The notes beneath the pieces are model-generated. The model saw only the letters and a list, made by a program, of their open reading frames with translations. It had not been told where the DNA came from and made no database searches. From NCBI RefSeq assembly GCF_900156475.1, contig NZ_FTNR01000007.1, positions 62,001 to 126,000 of the forward strand: DNA of 64,000 nucleotides, in the 5' to 3' direction. Of this stretch, positions 41,942-49,716 are shown piece by piece; position 1 is the stretch's first letter; every line of letters begins with the position of its first letter. The translations under genes and the position numbers were made by a program. Origin of the DNA: Natronorubrum thiooxidans. Lineage in GTDB: Archaea > Halobacteriota > Halobacteria > Halobacteriales > Natrialbaceae.

Positions 41942-42386
41942 GGACAACCGGTTTGCCGGACTCAGTGAGGCTGTCGACGAGGACGACTCCGATGACAGCA
42001 CCGGTGGCGAGTCGGCAACCGACGACGTGGACACTGCTGTCGACTCGAGCGACCAGTCGGGTTCGACGGAGGTCGACTACGATTCGGATAGGGACGAGAC
42101 GGTGACCGAGTCCGAGCCGTCGCCCGACAGCACCGACACCGAACCGGCCGAATCCGACGATCCGACCGCGTTTCCGTTCGACGCGACCGAAAAGAAGACG
42201 GTGTACGTCCGCCCCGAGACGGTCGCGGAGGTAGAAGACGTGCGGGCGCTGGTCGACGCACAGTTGCGAACCGACCACGACGTTCGGGATCTAACTGGGC
42301 GGGAGTTCTACGACGCGGTCTTCCAGCTCGCGGCGTCGGATACGGACGGGCTGATTGAGGAACTGCTCGAGGCCCGCGAGGAGTAG
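41934..42386 (+). CDS. ParA partner: acidic tail plus ribbon-helix-helix-like domain (candidate centromere-binding protein)
   Basis: A 150-aa protein. It begins MPEDNRFAGLSEAVDED, a short conserved-looking N-terminal segment that could touch ParA, followed by about 60 disordered acidic residues. The C-terminal part (about 80-150) reads FPFDATEKKTVYVRPETVAE, a likely beta strand (87-93) and first helix, then VRDLTGREFYDAVFQLAASD, a likely second helix, then an acidic helix. Strand-helix-helix order, size and position after parA match ribbon-helix-helix centromere-binding proteins such as ParG or omega; homology is not proven. It overlaps parA by 8 bp. The nonamer arrays upstream of parA are its candidate binding sites. 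Confidence 0.6.
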   Translation: MPEDNRFAGLSEAVDEDDSDDSTGGESATDDVDTAVDSSDQSGSTEVDYDSDRDETVTESEPSPDSTDTEPAESDDPTAFPFDATEKKTVYVRPETVAEVEDVRALVDAQLRTDHDVRDLTGREFYDAVFQLAASDTDGLIEELLEAREE

Positions 42387-42396
42387 CACCCTCGCG

Positions 42397-44370
42397 TCAC
42401 TCGTCGTCGCTGCTGTCGGTTCCGTCGGTCGTCTCGACCGTCTGCTCGCGGATCGTCATCCCTTTGCGACCGAGATGCTGGAGCTGTTTCCGGGCGAAAT
42501 CCTCCTCACGCGTGCCGTAGGTCGCGAGCACGTACACCAGCGCGCCGCCGGCAGGCCGCATCGTTCGACCGGCTCGCTGGGTTCCCTGCCGTCGCGAGCC
42601 GCCGAGGCCGGAGGCGATGATCGCGAGGTCGGCCGTCGGCAAGTCGATCCCCTCGTCGCCGACGCGGGAGATGACCAGCAGGTCGCGTTCGTTTCGTCGA
42701 AACTCCTCGAGGAGCCGCCGTCGCTCGTGGTGTGGCGTCTCGCCGCTGAGGAAGGGCACGTCGAGTGCGGCCGCGATGTCGCGGCCCTGCTCGAGATAGT
42801 CAACGAAGACGATCGCTTTCGAGTCTGGGTGAGCCGAGAGCAGATACCGGACGTCGTCGATCTTCTCTCTGTTTTTGGCTGCGATTCGGTACTTCTCGCG
42901 GCCGTCGGCGGAGACGTAGGCGTTTTGCTGTTCATCGTCACCCCACGGCACGTAGCGGATCTCGAGTTCCGGTTCGGCGACGAAGCCGGCCTCGAACAGC
43001 GCCTCCCAGTCGGTGCCGATCGGCGGGCCGACGAGCGTGAAAATCTCGGTCTGGCGGTCGTCCTCTCGGATCGGACTGGCCGAGAGCCCGAGTCGATGGC
43101 GGGACTGCAGGTGCGTGCTCCGACGGTAGACGTCCGAGGGGACGTGCTGGCACTCGTCGAAGACGACGAGCCCCCACTCGCGGTCGTCGAACAGCGATCG
43201 GTGTCTGTCCATGCCCGCGATCTGGTAGGTCGCGATCGTGACCGGGCGGACCTCTTTTCGGCCCCCGTGGTACTGCCCGATCTGGGCGGGCTCGAGGGAG
43301 GTATACTCCGCGATCGACTCGGCCCACTGGCGGGCGAGATCCCGGCTCGGGACGAGCACGAGCGTTTCGCCGCCAACGTGGGCCATTGCCCCCATCGCCG
43401 CGATCGTTTTGCCGCTGCCCGGTGGGCCGACAAACACGCCCTCTCCCGCATCAGCGAAGCGATCGACCCACGTCTGCTGGTACTCACGCAGTTGCACCGC
43501 GAGCTCGATCGGCAGCTCCTCGCCGGTCTCGAGCGCTCGCTGATCTTGGACCGGATAGCCCGCCTCGTAGAGGATGCGCTTGATCGCCGCTTCCGAACCC
43601 TCCTGTACCCAGTCTTCGGTTTCGGAGATCGGCGCGTGAACGTGTTCCTCGTCGAGTTTCTGCCGGGCAACGTTCCCCATGACCTCCGGCGTTTCGGCCT
43701 CGAGGATCGTGTAACCGTCCTCGTGGGTCACCAGCCGGAACTGGTGGGCGCGATCCCACTGGCTCTCGACCCACTCCTCGAGCGCATCGGATCGCTGGCC
43801 AAGCGCTTGGCGCATCGTTCGGGCGAGTTCCGCGAAGCTGTCGTGAGGGGCCTGCCAGATGTCCTCCGGGCGGACGACGTACCGATAGCCATCCTCTCCG
43901 TTTCCGTCTGCGAGGTGGGCGAACTGTGAGAGTTGTGCCCGTGTGAACTGCTCCGGTCGGTCGACGATGATCTCGCGCCGTTTCGGAAAGACGACCACGC
44001 GCTCCCGGTCGGTCAGGTCCTCGAGTTCGCTCGGATACCAGACGACAGGGTCCGTCTCGACGGACAGTCGCTCGACCTCGCCGTGATTTGCGAGTTCCTC
44101 GAGTGCGTCGCTGGCCGTTTCGTGGGGGATCTCGAGGGAGTGTGCAACGGATGCAGCGGTGAGCACGGGCCGTCCAGCCTGTTGGCACGCGTCGTGGAAC
44201 GTCGCGAGCGTCAGGTGGTCCGGTTGCTGCTCACTCTCTGTCCTGTCCGCTGTTGTCTCACCCTCGACTGCCACACTGGTCTCCTGCTGGTCGTTATCAG
44301 TCACGTCCGGGGAACGTTCGTCGGTCACTGGCCGACCTAACGGCGGTGGGGGTAAACCGATTTCGTTCAT
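42397..44370 (-). CDS. XPB/Rad25-like superfamily 2 DNA helicase
   Basis: A 657-aa DNA helicase of the XPB type, acting in repair or transcription-related DNA opening. The N-terminal half holds winged-helix-like and damage-recognition-like regions. Then LREYQQTWVDRFADAGEGVF and Walker A GPPGSGKTIAAMG, TLVLVPSRDLARQWAESI (Ia), the DEAH-box variant VVFDECQHVPSDVYRR, GLSASPIRED (III), KAIVFVDYLEQGRDIAA, VISRVGDEGIDLPTADLAII and RRQGTQRAGRTMRPAGGALV (VI). ATG 44370 is used; GTG 44328 is an alternative. It converges on the ParA pair with a 10-bp gap. The TATA-like TATAAATT near 44445 serves both this gene and the divergent one at 44472. Confidence 0.88.
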   Translation of the reverse strand: MNEIGLPPPPLGRPVTDERSPDVTDNDQQETSVAVEGETTADRTESEQQPDHLTLATFHDACQQAGRPVLTAASVAHSLEIPHETASDALEELANHGEVERLSVETDPVVWYPSELEDLTDRERVVVFPKRREIIVDRPEQFTRAQLSQFAHLADGNGEDGYRYVVRPEDIWQAPHDSFAELARTMRQALGQRSDALEEWVESQWDRAHQFRLVTHEDGYTILEAETPEVMGNVARQKLDEEHVHAPISETEDWVQEGSEAAIKRILYEAGYPVQDQRALETGEELPIELAVQLREYQQTWVDRFADAGEGVFVGPPGSGKTIAAMGAMAHVGGETLVLVPSRDLARQWAESIAEYTSLEPAQIGQYHGGRKEVRPVTIATYQIAGMDRHRSLFDDREWGLVVFDECQHVPSDVYRRSTHLQSRHRLGLSASPIREDDRQTEIFTLVGPPIGTDWEALFEAGFVAEPELEIRYVPWGDDEQQNAYVSADGREKYRIAAKNREKIDDVRYLLSAHPDSKAIVFVDYLEQGRDIAAALDVPFLSGETPHHERRRLLEEFRRNERDLLVISRVGDEGIDLPTADLAIIASGLGGSRRQGTQRAGRTMRPAGGALVYVLATYGTREEDFARKQLQHLGRKGMTIREQTVETTDGTDSSDDE

Positions 44371-44439
44371 CGGGAGCCGGCAATCGGATTGCGGTCGCAA
44401 CCGCCGTGTTTGGGAACGAGAACATAGAGCTGATGCGAT

Positions 44440-44471
44440 AATTTATACGATAGCACGCGCCCAAGCCGGGC
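44440..44471 (+). promoter_or_regulatory. Pilus-locus promoter signature, copy 1
   Basis: AATTTATACGATAGCA followed by CGCGCCCA, with the ATG exactly at base 33. One of six closely similar promoter-leaders in this locus (TTTA core, GCG-n-CCA at about base 18-24). Confidence 0.55.
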
Positions 44472-44837
44472 ATGGTTCACCTCGAGTGGGAGATCGATCG
44501 ACGGGAGGGCGTCACGTTCATTTCGGCGACCGTACGCAACACGCACACGACACCACAGACCGTCCGTCTCGAGAGTCGACTCGATGGGGAAACGTGGGCT
44601 CCCCGACGCGGCGGTGACACGGTTCGCGAGTGGAACGGCGACGTCTGGACGGGGGTCGTCGACCCGGGACGCTGTCGCGGCGTGGGCTTTGCGACGCCGG
44701 CAGCGCCGGTGGAGCCGCCAGTCGAACTCGTCGACGCCTGTCGGGCATCGGATGCCACCGGGTCCCAATCAGCGAGCGTGCTTCGGTCCCTCGAGGCGTG
44801 GCAACCGACCAGAGACGTCCTGCCACGGATGCCATGA
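44472..44837 (+). CDS. Haloarchaeal beta-rich protein, operon partner of a MinD-like ATPase
   Basis: A 121-aa protein of unknown function: MVHLEWEIDRREGVTFISAT, VRNTHTTPQTVRLESRLDGE, a DPGRCRGVGFATPAAP turn, then a variable tail. The first 80 residues look like one immunoglobulin-like beta sandwich. Related small proteins (DUF7857-like; number from memory) occur in haloarchaea. Its stop overlaps the start of the MinD-like gene (ATGA, 44834-44837). Its promoter matches those of the pilus genes, so it probably belongs to that system. Confidence 0.6.
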   Translation: MVHLEWEIDRREGVTFISATVRNTHTTPQTVRLESRLDGETWAPRRGGDTVREWNGDVWTGVVDPGRCRGVGFATPAAPVEPPVELVDACRASDATGSQSASVLRSLEAWQPTRDVLPRMP

Positions 44838-45511
44838 TCGTCGCCGTCACCGGTGGCAAAGGTGGTGTCGGCAAGTCGATGGTGTCGCTGAACCTCGCTC
44901 GAGAACTCGATGCAGTCGTCGTCGACGCCGACCTTACGACTCCTGACGTCCCTCGCAGTGGCGGACCGAATCTGCACGATATTCTGGCCGGGCGTGCGGA
45001 GCCACTGGACGGACTCGTGCGAATCGGTTCCGTGCGCGTCCTCCCTGCAGGTCGAACGCTCGCCGGCGCACGCGCGGCCAAGCTGACGGCGTTTTCCAGA
45101 ACCGTCGACCGGATCGAACGCCAGTGTGGACACGTCGTTGTCGACTGTCCCGCAGGGCTGGCTCGCGATGTCGGCACTGCACTCGACAGCGCACACGTTG
45201 CGGTGCTCGTCACCACGCCGACCGAGTCGGCGGTGGTCGATGCACTTCGGACGCGTCAGGTCGCACTCGACCTCGAGACACCTATCGCAGCGGTCGTCCT
45301 CAACAGAACCACGACCGCCGACAGCGAGGGACTTACCGATCGACTCGAGCGCCATCTCACCGCGCCGACGATCTCGATCGAGGAACTGTCGGTCGTTACC
45401 GAGGCACAAAGACAGTGGCGTCCTGTTCGAGAGATCGACCCGGCGTGTCCGGCCGTCGATGCCTTCGAAACGGTCGCGCAGGCGGTCGACCGCTGTGAGC
45501 AACGACGCTAG
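44834..45511 (+). CDS. MinD/ParA-like ATPase of the pilus locus
   Basis: A 225-aa P-loop ATPase of the MinD/ParA group. Walker A GGKGGVGKSM (Lys9 and Lys14) follows the start directly, ELDAVVVDADLTTPDVPRSG is the A' region, and GHVVVDCPAGLARDVGTAL is Walker B. The domain is short and lacks a clear membrane-targeting amphipathic C-terminal helix. MinD-type proteins place pili, archaella and chemosensory arrays in haloarchaea, so placing this pilus-like machine is a fair guess. It is coupled to the small beta protein upstream, and its stop faces the stop of the MinD-KaiC-like gene 2 bp away. Confidence 0.8.
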   Translation: MIVAVTGGKGGVGKSMVSLNLARELDAVVVDADLTTPDVPRSGGPNLHDILAGRAEPLDGLVRIGSVRVLPAGRTLAGARAAKLTAFSRTVDRIERQCGHVVVDCPAGLARDVGTALDSAHVAVLVTTPTESAVVDALRTRQVALDLETPIAAVVLNRTTTADSEGLTDRLERHLTAPTISIEELSVVTEAQRQWRPVREIDPACPAVDAFETVAQAVDRCEQRR

Positions 45512-45513
45512 TC

Positions 45514-46848
45514 TCACGTTGTCTCCGGGTTCGGTTCAATCGCCATCGGCCTCGAGTCACCGAACGCGAGTTCGACTGTCTTCGTCCCCGCGCTATCGGC
45601 CCGAAACTTCCGTATGGACAGTTCGTATTCAATGGCCGTTCCAGAGTCCGCCGTGGCCGGTTGGAGATCGAAGACGGCATCGACGGCATGGATCGTCGCT
45701 GTCCGATTATTCGGTGGCTCCGGCGCTGTCAAACAGTGTAACACGGCGATACTCTCGTTCTCGACCATTCGTTCTTTGAGACTGTTCAAAAACGAGACGT
45801 ACGTCGACCGATCGTGTCGCTCGAGTTCGGCGATCGGATCGACGATCAGGGTCGCACCGTCTGGCAGTTTCTCGAGCAGTTCCGTCGCGTTCTTGAGTGT
45901 GTCTTTCCCTTCGACAGACCGAATCGTCGGAGTACCGGTCTCTACCGTTGTCGATGCAATCGCTCGCCGGACGTTCGCCACCGATCGCTCGGTCGAGAGA
46001 TACAGCGTCCCCCGGGGAGCGGTCATCTGATACAGCAACTGCTCCGATTGGCTCGCCGGTGGGGCCGAAAGCGCGACCACTGTCCCCGGTGCCAGCCCAC
46101 CACCGAGGTTGTGATCGAGCGTCGAGATTCCTGTCTGACATAACGCGTCGTCGTACTCCGGTGGCGTTCGATTTGTCGCGTTTCGTGTCTGTAGCGTCTC
46201 GATAATATCTCCATACGCTTGCTGTGTGGACTCGTCGGTCAACGGCGTCTCCGTCTCGGGAACCAGCCCCAGTACCGGGACGTCGATCCACGAGTCGACC
46301 GCTTCTGGAACCGTCTCACACCGGTTCAGTACGGCTCCGAGTATCGGTGCCTCGAGTCGGCGAGCCATCTCGATCGTCGTCTCTGCGGCACTGATGCTGC
46401 GTTCGGTGGCGGTCGTCACGACGATCACGCCGTCTGCTGCCGACAGCGGCTCGACGACGTCCGGGCCTGCACCCGACGGACAGTCGACGAACGGCTGGAC
46501 CGTCTCGGTATCGAGCGTCTCGAGGACCGACTCGATCGCGCCTCGCTCCGACGGCATCGGTGCCGGTACGATCCCAGCGTTCGAGGCGCGAGGGCTCTGG
46601 TGGGCGATCGACTGGAGTTCGGTTGTTCTTTCCGTGGTCGACGCTTCGCTTGCAGTCGGTCGATCGGCCGACTCGAGTGCCGCAAGCGTCGGTTCGCGGT
46701 CGACTCCCGCTGTGACGTGGAGATTTGGGAGTTGTCGATCGGCGTCGATGGCGACCGACGCCATCCCCGTCCGGGCGAACGCCTCGGTGAGACCGATCGT
46801 CGTTACCGTCTTGCCACAGCCACCTTTCGATCCGGCGATAGCGATCAT
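45514..46848 (-). CDS. MinD-like ATPase fused to a KaiC/RecA-like domain with decayed P-loop
   Basis: A 444-aa two-domain protein. The N-terminal half is MinD-like: MIAIAGSKGGCGKTVTTIGL (K8-x4-K13-T), ASVAIDADRQLPNLHVTAGV, VQPFVDCPSGAGPDVVEPLS. The C-terminal half (about 245-444) resembles a KaiC/RecA core: CQTGISTLDHNLGGGLAPGT, but the expected P-loop reads SAPPASQSEQ without the Gly-Lys-Ser/Thr, so it should not hydrolyse ATP there. GATLIVDPIAELERHDRSTY is its Walker B-like strand. ATG 46848 is supported by the shared promoter at bases 46849-46879. It may be a positioning factor with a sensory or scaffold domain. Confidence 0.75.
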   Translation of the reverse strand: MIAIAGSKGGCGKTVTTIGLTEAFARTGMASVAIDADRQLPNLHVTAGVDREPTLAALESADRPTASEASTTERTTELQSIAHQSPRASNAGIVPAPMPSERGAIESVLETLDTETVQPFVDCPSGAGPDVVEPLSAADGVIVVTTATERSISAAETTIEMARRLEAPILGAVLNRCETVPEAVDSWIDVPVLGLVPETETPLTDESTQQAYGDIIETLQTRNATNRTPPEYDDALCQTGISTLDHNLGGGLAPGTVVALSAPPASQSEQLLYQMTAPRGTLYLSTERSVANVRRAIASTTVETGTPTIRSVEGKDTLKNATELLEKLPDGATLIVDPIAELERHDRSTYVSFLNSLKERMVENESIAVLHCLTAPEPPNNRTATIHAVDAVFDLQPATADSGTAIEYELSIRKFRADSAGTKTVELAFGDSRPMAIEPNPETT

Positions 46849-46879
46849 ATCGATACTGGTTCGCCTTCCTTTTTGAACC
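46849..46879 (-). promoter_or_regulatory. Pilus-locus promoter signature, copy 2
   Basis: GGTTCAAAAAGGAAGG then CGAACCAGTATC, with the ATG at base 32. Same plan as copies at 44440, 47842, 51673, 52813 and 53955. Confidence 0.55.
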
Positions 46880-46920
46880 TCGGTATCAGCGGGCGTCCGC
46901 GGCAACTGTACGAATTTACT

Positions 46921-47841
46921 CTATACGCTCACGATCGTCACGTGGTACGCCCCGGTTTCGGGATGGCGGGTGAGCCAGTCGACGTCGCTTGCAACGTCGT
47001 CGGCCGTGGGGCCGGGCGAACAGAGCTCTCGAGTCCGACCACCGCGATCGAGGGAACCGCTACACGCCCGTGAGCCATCGACGGCCACTTCGATAGTAAT
47101 CGGATAGCGCAGTGCGCTCGTATCCGATTCGTCGTCCGGAAAGAGTTCGATGTCGACCGACTGCGAATCGTCTGCCATCACCGTTGCCGTCGTCTCTCGG
47201 ATTTGCGGATCTGTGCCGTGGTTTGCGTGGCGCGTTCCTGAGAACACGAATCGCAGTTCACTCCCTGGATCCGCGGTGTGTGTGATCGAGACGTCCGTCG
47301 CGTACGAATCTCTGGAACTGCCGTCTGCAGGGGCAGCGCCGCGCGCTGACACCGCAAGCACTGATCCCGTCTCGACGCGCACCGATCTGACGGCCAGCTC
47401 GCCGTTCGCCGGTTGCCACTCGCCGCGGTTCTCGGCGGCGCCAATGACATCGTCGAGAAACTCCCCGCCGACGTCTCGCCGGTCGCTCTGGCGGGCGTAG
47501 CCATACTCTGCCTCGAGTGACGCGCCGTGAGCGATCCTCTCGAGGCGGTCGTCTCCCAGCACGGGGACGAACGTTCCATAGGCGAGACTCGAGTGTGTCG
47601 TCCCGTGTTCGTTTCGCAACGAGATGGTGGTTCGCTCGAGTTTGACTTCGTCGGCGTCGTGGTCGTACGACGCACTGGCGTCGTGTACACTTCCTGTCGT
47701 CCGTTCGATCGCGTTCGCAGCCTGGTTTGCGTCCGGTGGCGGCCCCGTGGGAAAACTGAGTACTACCCCAGCGACGGCAATACTGACGAGAGCGACAGCC
47801 AACCAGACGGACCACGCATCGACGGGAGCCTCCCAATCCAT
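46921..47841 (-). CDS. Single-span pseudopilin-like protein (DUF7283-like)
   Basis: A 306-aa membrane-anchored protein. From ATG 47841 it starts MDWEAPVDAWSVWLAVALVS, with one N-terminal membrane span (about 9-33). A large extracellular domain follows with a Cys pair region (SRACSG, ELCSPG), a Tyr/Arg-rich loop EAEYGYARQSDRRDVGGEFL, and an acidic body. Archaeal pilins and pseudopilins have this plan. No standard prepilin cleavage site is seen. I place it in a haloarchaeal family linked to type IV-like loci (DUF7283; number from memory). Its start is fixed by the shared promoter. Confidence 0.65.
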   Translation of the reverse strand: MDWEAPVDAWSVWLAVALVSIAVAGVVLSFPTGPPPDANQAANAIERTTGSVHDASASYDHDADEVKLERTTISLRNEHGTTHSSLAYGTFVPVLGDDRLERIAHGASLEAEYGYARQSDRRDVGGEFLDDVIGAAENRGEWQPANGELAVRSVRVETGSVLAVSARGAAPADGSSRDSYATDVSITHTADPGSELRFVFSGTRHANHGTDPQIRETTATVMADDSQSVDIELFPDDESDTSALRYPITIEVAVDGSRACSGSLDRGGRTRELCSPGPTADDVASDVDWLTRHPETGAYHVTIVSV

Positions 47842-47873
47842 GGGTCCAGTGGTCGCGCTTTCGTATGTAAACC
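47842..47873 (-). promoter_or_regulatory. Pilus-locus promoter signature, copy 3
   Basis: GGTTTACATACGAAAG then CGCGACCACTGG, with the ATG at base 33. Nearly the same as copy 5 at 52813. Confidence 0.6.
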
Positions 47874-47905
47874 CCGTGGTGAGACTGGTTCTCGGCCGCG
47901 ATTCA

Positions 47906-47985
47906 TACGGTCTGCTGTACCGATTTACCACCGATCACCAGCATCGGAATCGGTGATCGGTGGTAACTGACTACAGCAGTCCGTA
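47906..47985. repeat. Nested palindromic element, copy D
   Basis: Outer arms TACGGTCTGCTGTA and TACAGCAGTCCGTA (13 of 14 pair) and a perfect inner stem TTACCACCGATCACC / GGTGATCGGTGGTAA. On the minus strand it starts directly after the TGA of the TadC-type gene, the same placement as copies A-C. Confidence 0.8.
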
Positions 47986-49710
47986 TCAGAGAAGCACGCC
48001 GATCCCACCAACAGTTACGACGTACAACACCATCGCGGAGACGAGCGCTCGGCCGACGTGATAGCCGATGAGCGCCCGATCCACGCCGTGTCGGAGTGCG
48101 ATCGAAAGCGGCAGCAAAATGAAACACAGCATGACGAGGTAGACGCCGACCACGATCGCGAGCGATTCGGTAGGGAAGACTGCTGCATCGACTGCACTCG
48201 AGGTAAACAGCGCCTCATTTGACATCATCGCAGCCATTCCCACGGTCGCTCCGGCGACCAGCGGCGCAAAGTACGCAGCCGTGTTGTCGAGTGTCCCCGT
48301 GACGTTTGCCAGACTTCGTCTGGTTTCAGCTTCAACGTCGGCCAACTCCTCTAAGTGGTCGGCCATCGACACGATCGCGCGGCCGGCAGGTTTCCCTTCG
48401 TCCGCTGCGATCGCAAGCAGTGCAGCCGTCCCTCGAGTGCGAGGGCTGGGAATGTCTCGTAGCGCGCCGTACCGGCCGAGAAAGGCTTCCTCGACGCCGA
48501 CGTGAAGCCGCTGTTGGACGCCAGCAGCGTGTTCGAAGACGGCACCCGTTTCGCCGGGAACGCGTTCTGCCGCGAGTTCGACCGCCGATTCGACGGATTC
48601 GCCCTCGGCGACCTGCCGGCCGACAATATACAACGCGTCAGTAAGGTGTGCTTCGACGTCACGGACGTGGTGTCGTACGGAAAGGATCGGGCTGTAGACG
48701 GCGAGTAGCGCAACGCCGATCCCGAATCCGACGGTGACGACTGCTGCGAGATGGGGAGGGCCGAACGCGACTGTCGCAGTGTAGCTCCCACCGCCGGCGA
48801 GCAAGCCCCACAGTGCACGGGTCCAGAGTCGATCGGGAACATCGGGGTGATCGTGACCGATCTTCGGCGGTGGAAACGCGACCGGACGGCGAACGAGCAA
48901 CCAGCCGCTCGCGACGACAAGACAGCCCGGTAAAACGACGTTGTACAGCAGGACGATGATCCAGATGTTGACCGAGAATCCGACCATTGGGACGGTTGGC
49001 ACGAGCGCAATAAGCGCGAGCGGTATCATGATCCCGAACGCGAAGAGGCCGTTCGTGGGTGCCTGGATCGACGACCTAAATGCTGCCATCTGACTCCGCG
49101 TGCCGTTGAGGACGGCTGCGAGCGCCCGGTCGAGCGTCCGCGCCCGTTCCGCCTCGGGAGCTTCCTGTGCCGTTGCGAGCAGGTGTGACGACCGCCGAAG
49201 CGCTGGAAACCACTCGGCCCACTCCGCTGCAAACGAAAGCAGTCCCGTCTCCGGCGTTCCCATCGCCCGGTCGGTATGCGCAGCGAGGCTGTCCGCTAGC
49301 GGGCCAGTTCCGGTGTCGGCCGCAAATCGGACGGCGCTCTCGAGTGCCGGCTGGACCTGCATGCGAAGGACCGCTCGACCGATGAGATTCGGCGTCGCGC
49401 CGAGCGCTTCGGTTCGGCGAAACGCCGCCTGGACGTGTGGCAACGAGTGCACGGTGTGGATCGCTGTCAGGGGTGTGACGAGCACAAAAAACAACACGAA
49501 CGGGAGCGGTGCTGCAGTTTGCACTAATAGGACTGGGACGAACGCGGCGACGATTCCGGAACCGTACCCCGCCCGAACGATCGTCTCGGCGTCGTGTGGC
49601 GAGTCGACGAACGAGAGCGCGTCCACCAGCTCGTCGTTATCGACGTCGACGGCGTACGGATAGAGCGCGGCGAGGCCCCGTACGACAGCGGAGAGTGACA
49701 GCCCCATCAT
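47986..49710 (-). CDS. TadC/FlaJ-type platform protein with two T2SSF modules
   Basis: A 574-aa integral membrane protein, the platform of a type IV pilus/type II secretion-like machine. It has two GspF-like modules: the first near residues 105-260 (RMQVQPALESAVRFAADTGT, LAAVLNGTRSQMAAFRSSIQ), the second near 365-520 (RDVEAHLTDALYIVGRQVAE, GALRDIPSPRTRGTAALLAI). Each is followed by two or more membrane spans. The start is ATG 49710, 6 bp after the stop of the ATPase gene, so the two are co-transcribed. The partner ATPase at 49717 should dock on its cytoplasmic loops. The TGA stop adjoins palindromic repeat D. Confidence 0.85.
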   Translation of the reverse strand: MMGLSLSAVVRGLAALYPYAVDVDNDELVDALSFVDSPHDAETIVRAGYGSGIVAAFVPVLLVQTAAPLPFVLFFVLVTPLTAIHTVHSLPHVQAAFRRTEALGATPNLIGRAVLRMQVQPALESAVRFAADTGTGPLADSLAAHTDRAMGTPETGLLSFAAEWAEWFPALRRSSHLLATAQEAPEAERARTLDRALAAVLNGTRSQMAAFRSSIQAPTNGLFAFGIMIPLALIALVPTVPMVGFSVNIWIIVLLYNVVLPGCLVVASGWLLVRRPVAFPPPKIGHDHPDVPDRLWTRALWGLLAGGGSYTATVAFGPPHLAAVVTVGFGIGVALLAVYSPILSVRHHVRDVEAHLTDALYIVGRQVAEGESVESAVELAAERVPGETGAVFEHAAGVQQRLHVGVEEAFLGRYGALRDIPSPRTRGTAALLAIAADEGKPAGRAIVSMADHLEELADVEAETRRSLANVTGTLDNTAAYFAPLVAGATVGMAAMMSNEALFTSSAVDAAVFPTESLAIVVGVYLVMLCFILLPLSIALRHGVDRALIGYHVGRALVSAMVLYVVTVGGIGVLL

Positions 49711-49716
49711 CGACGA

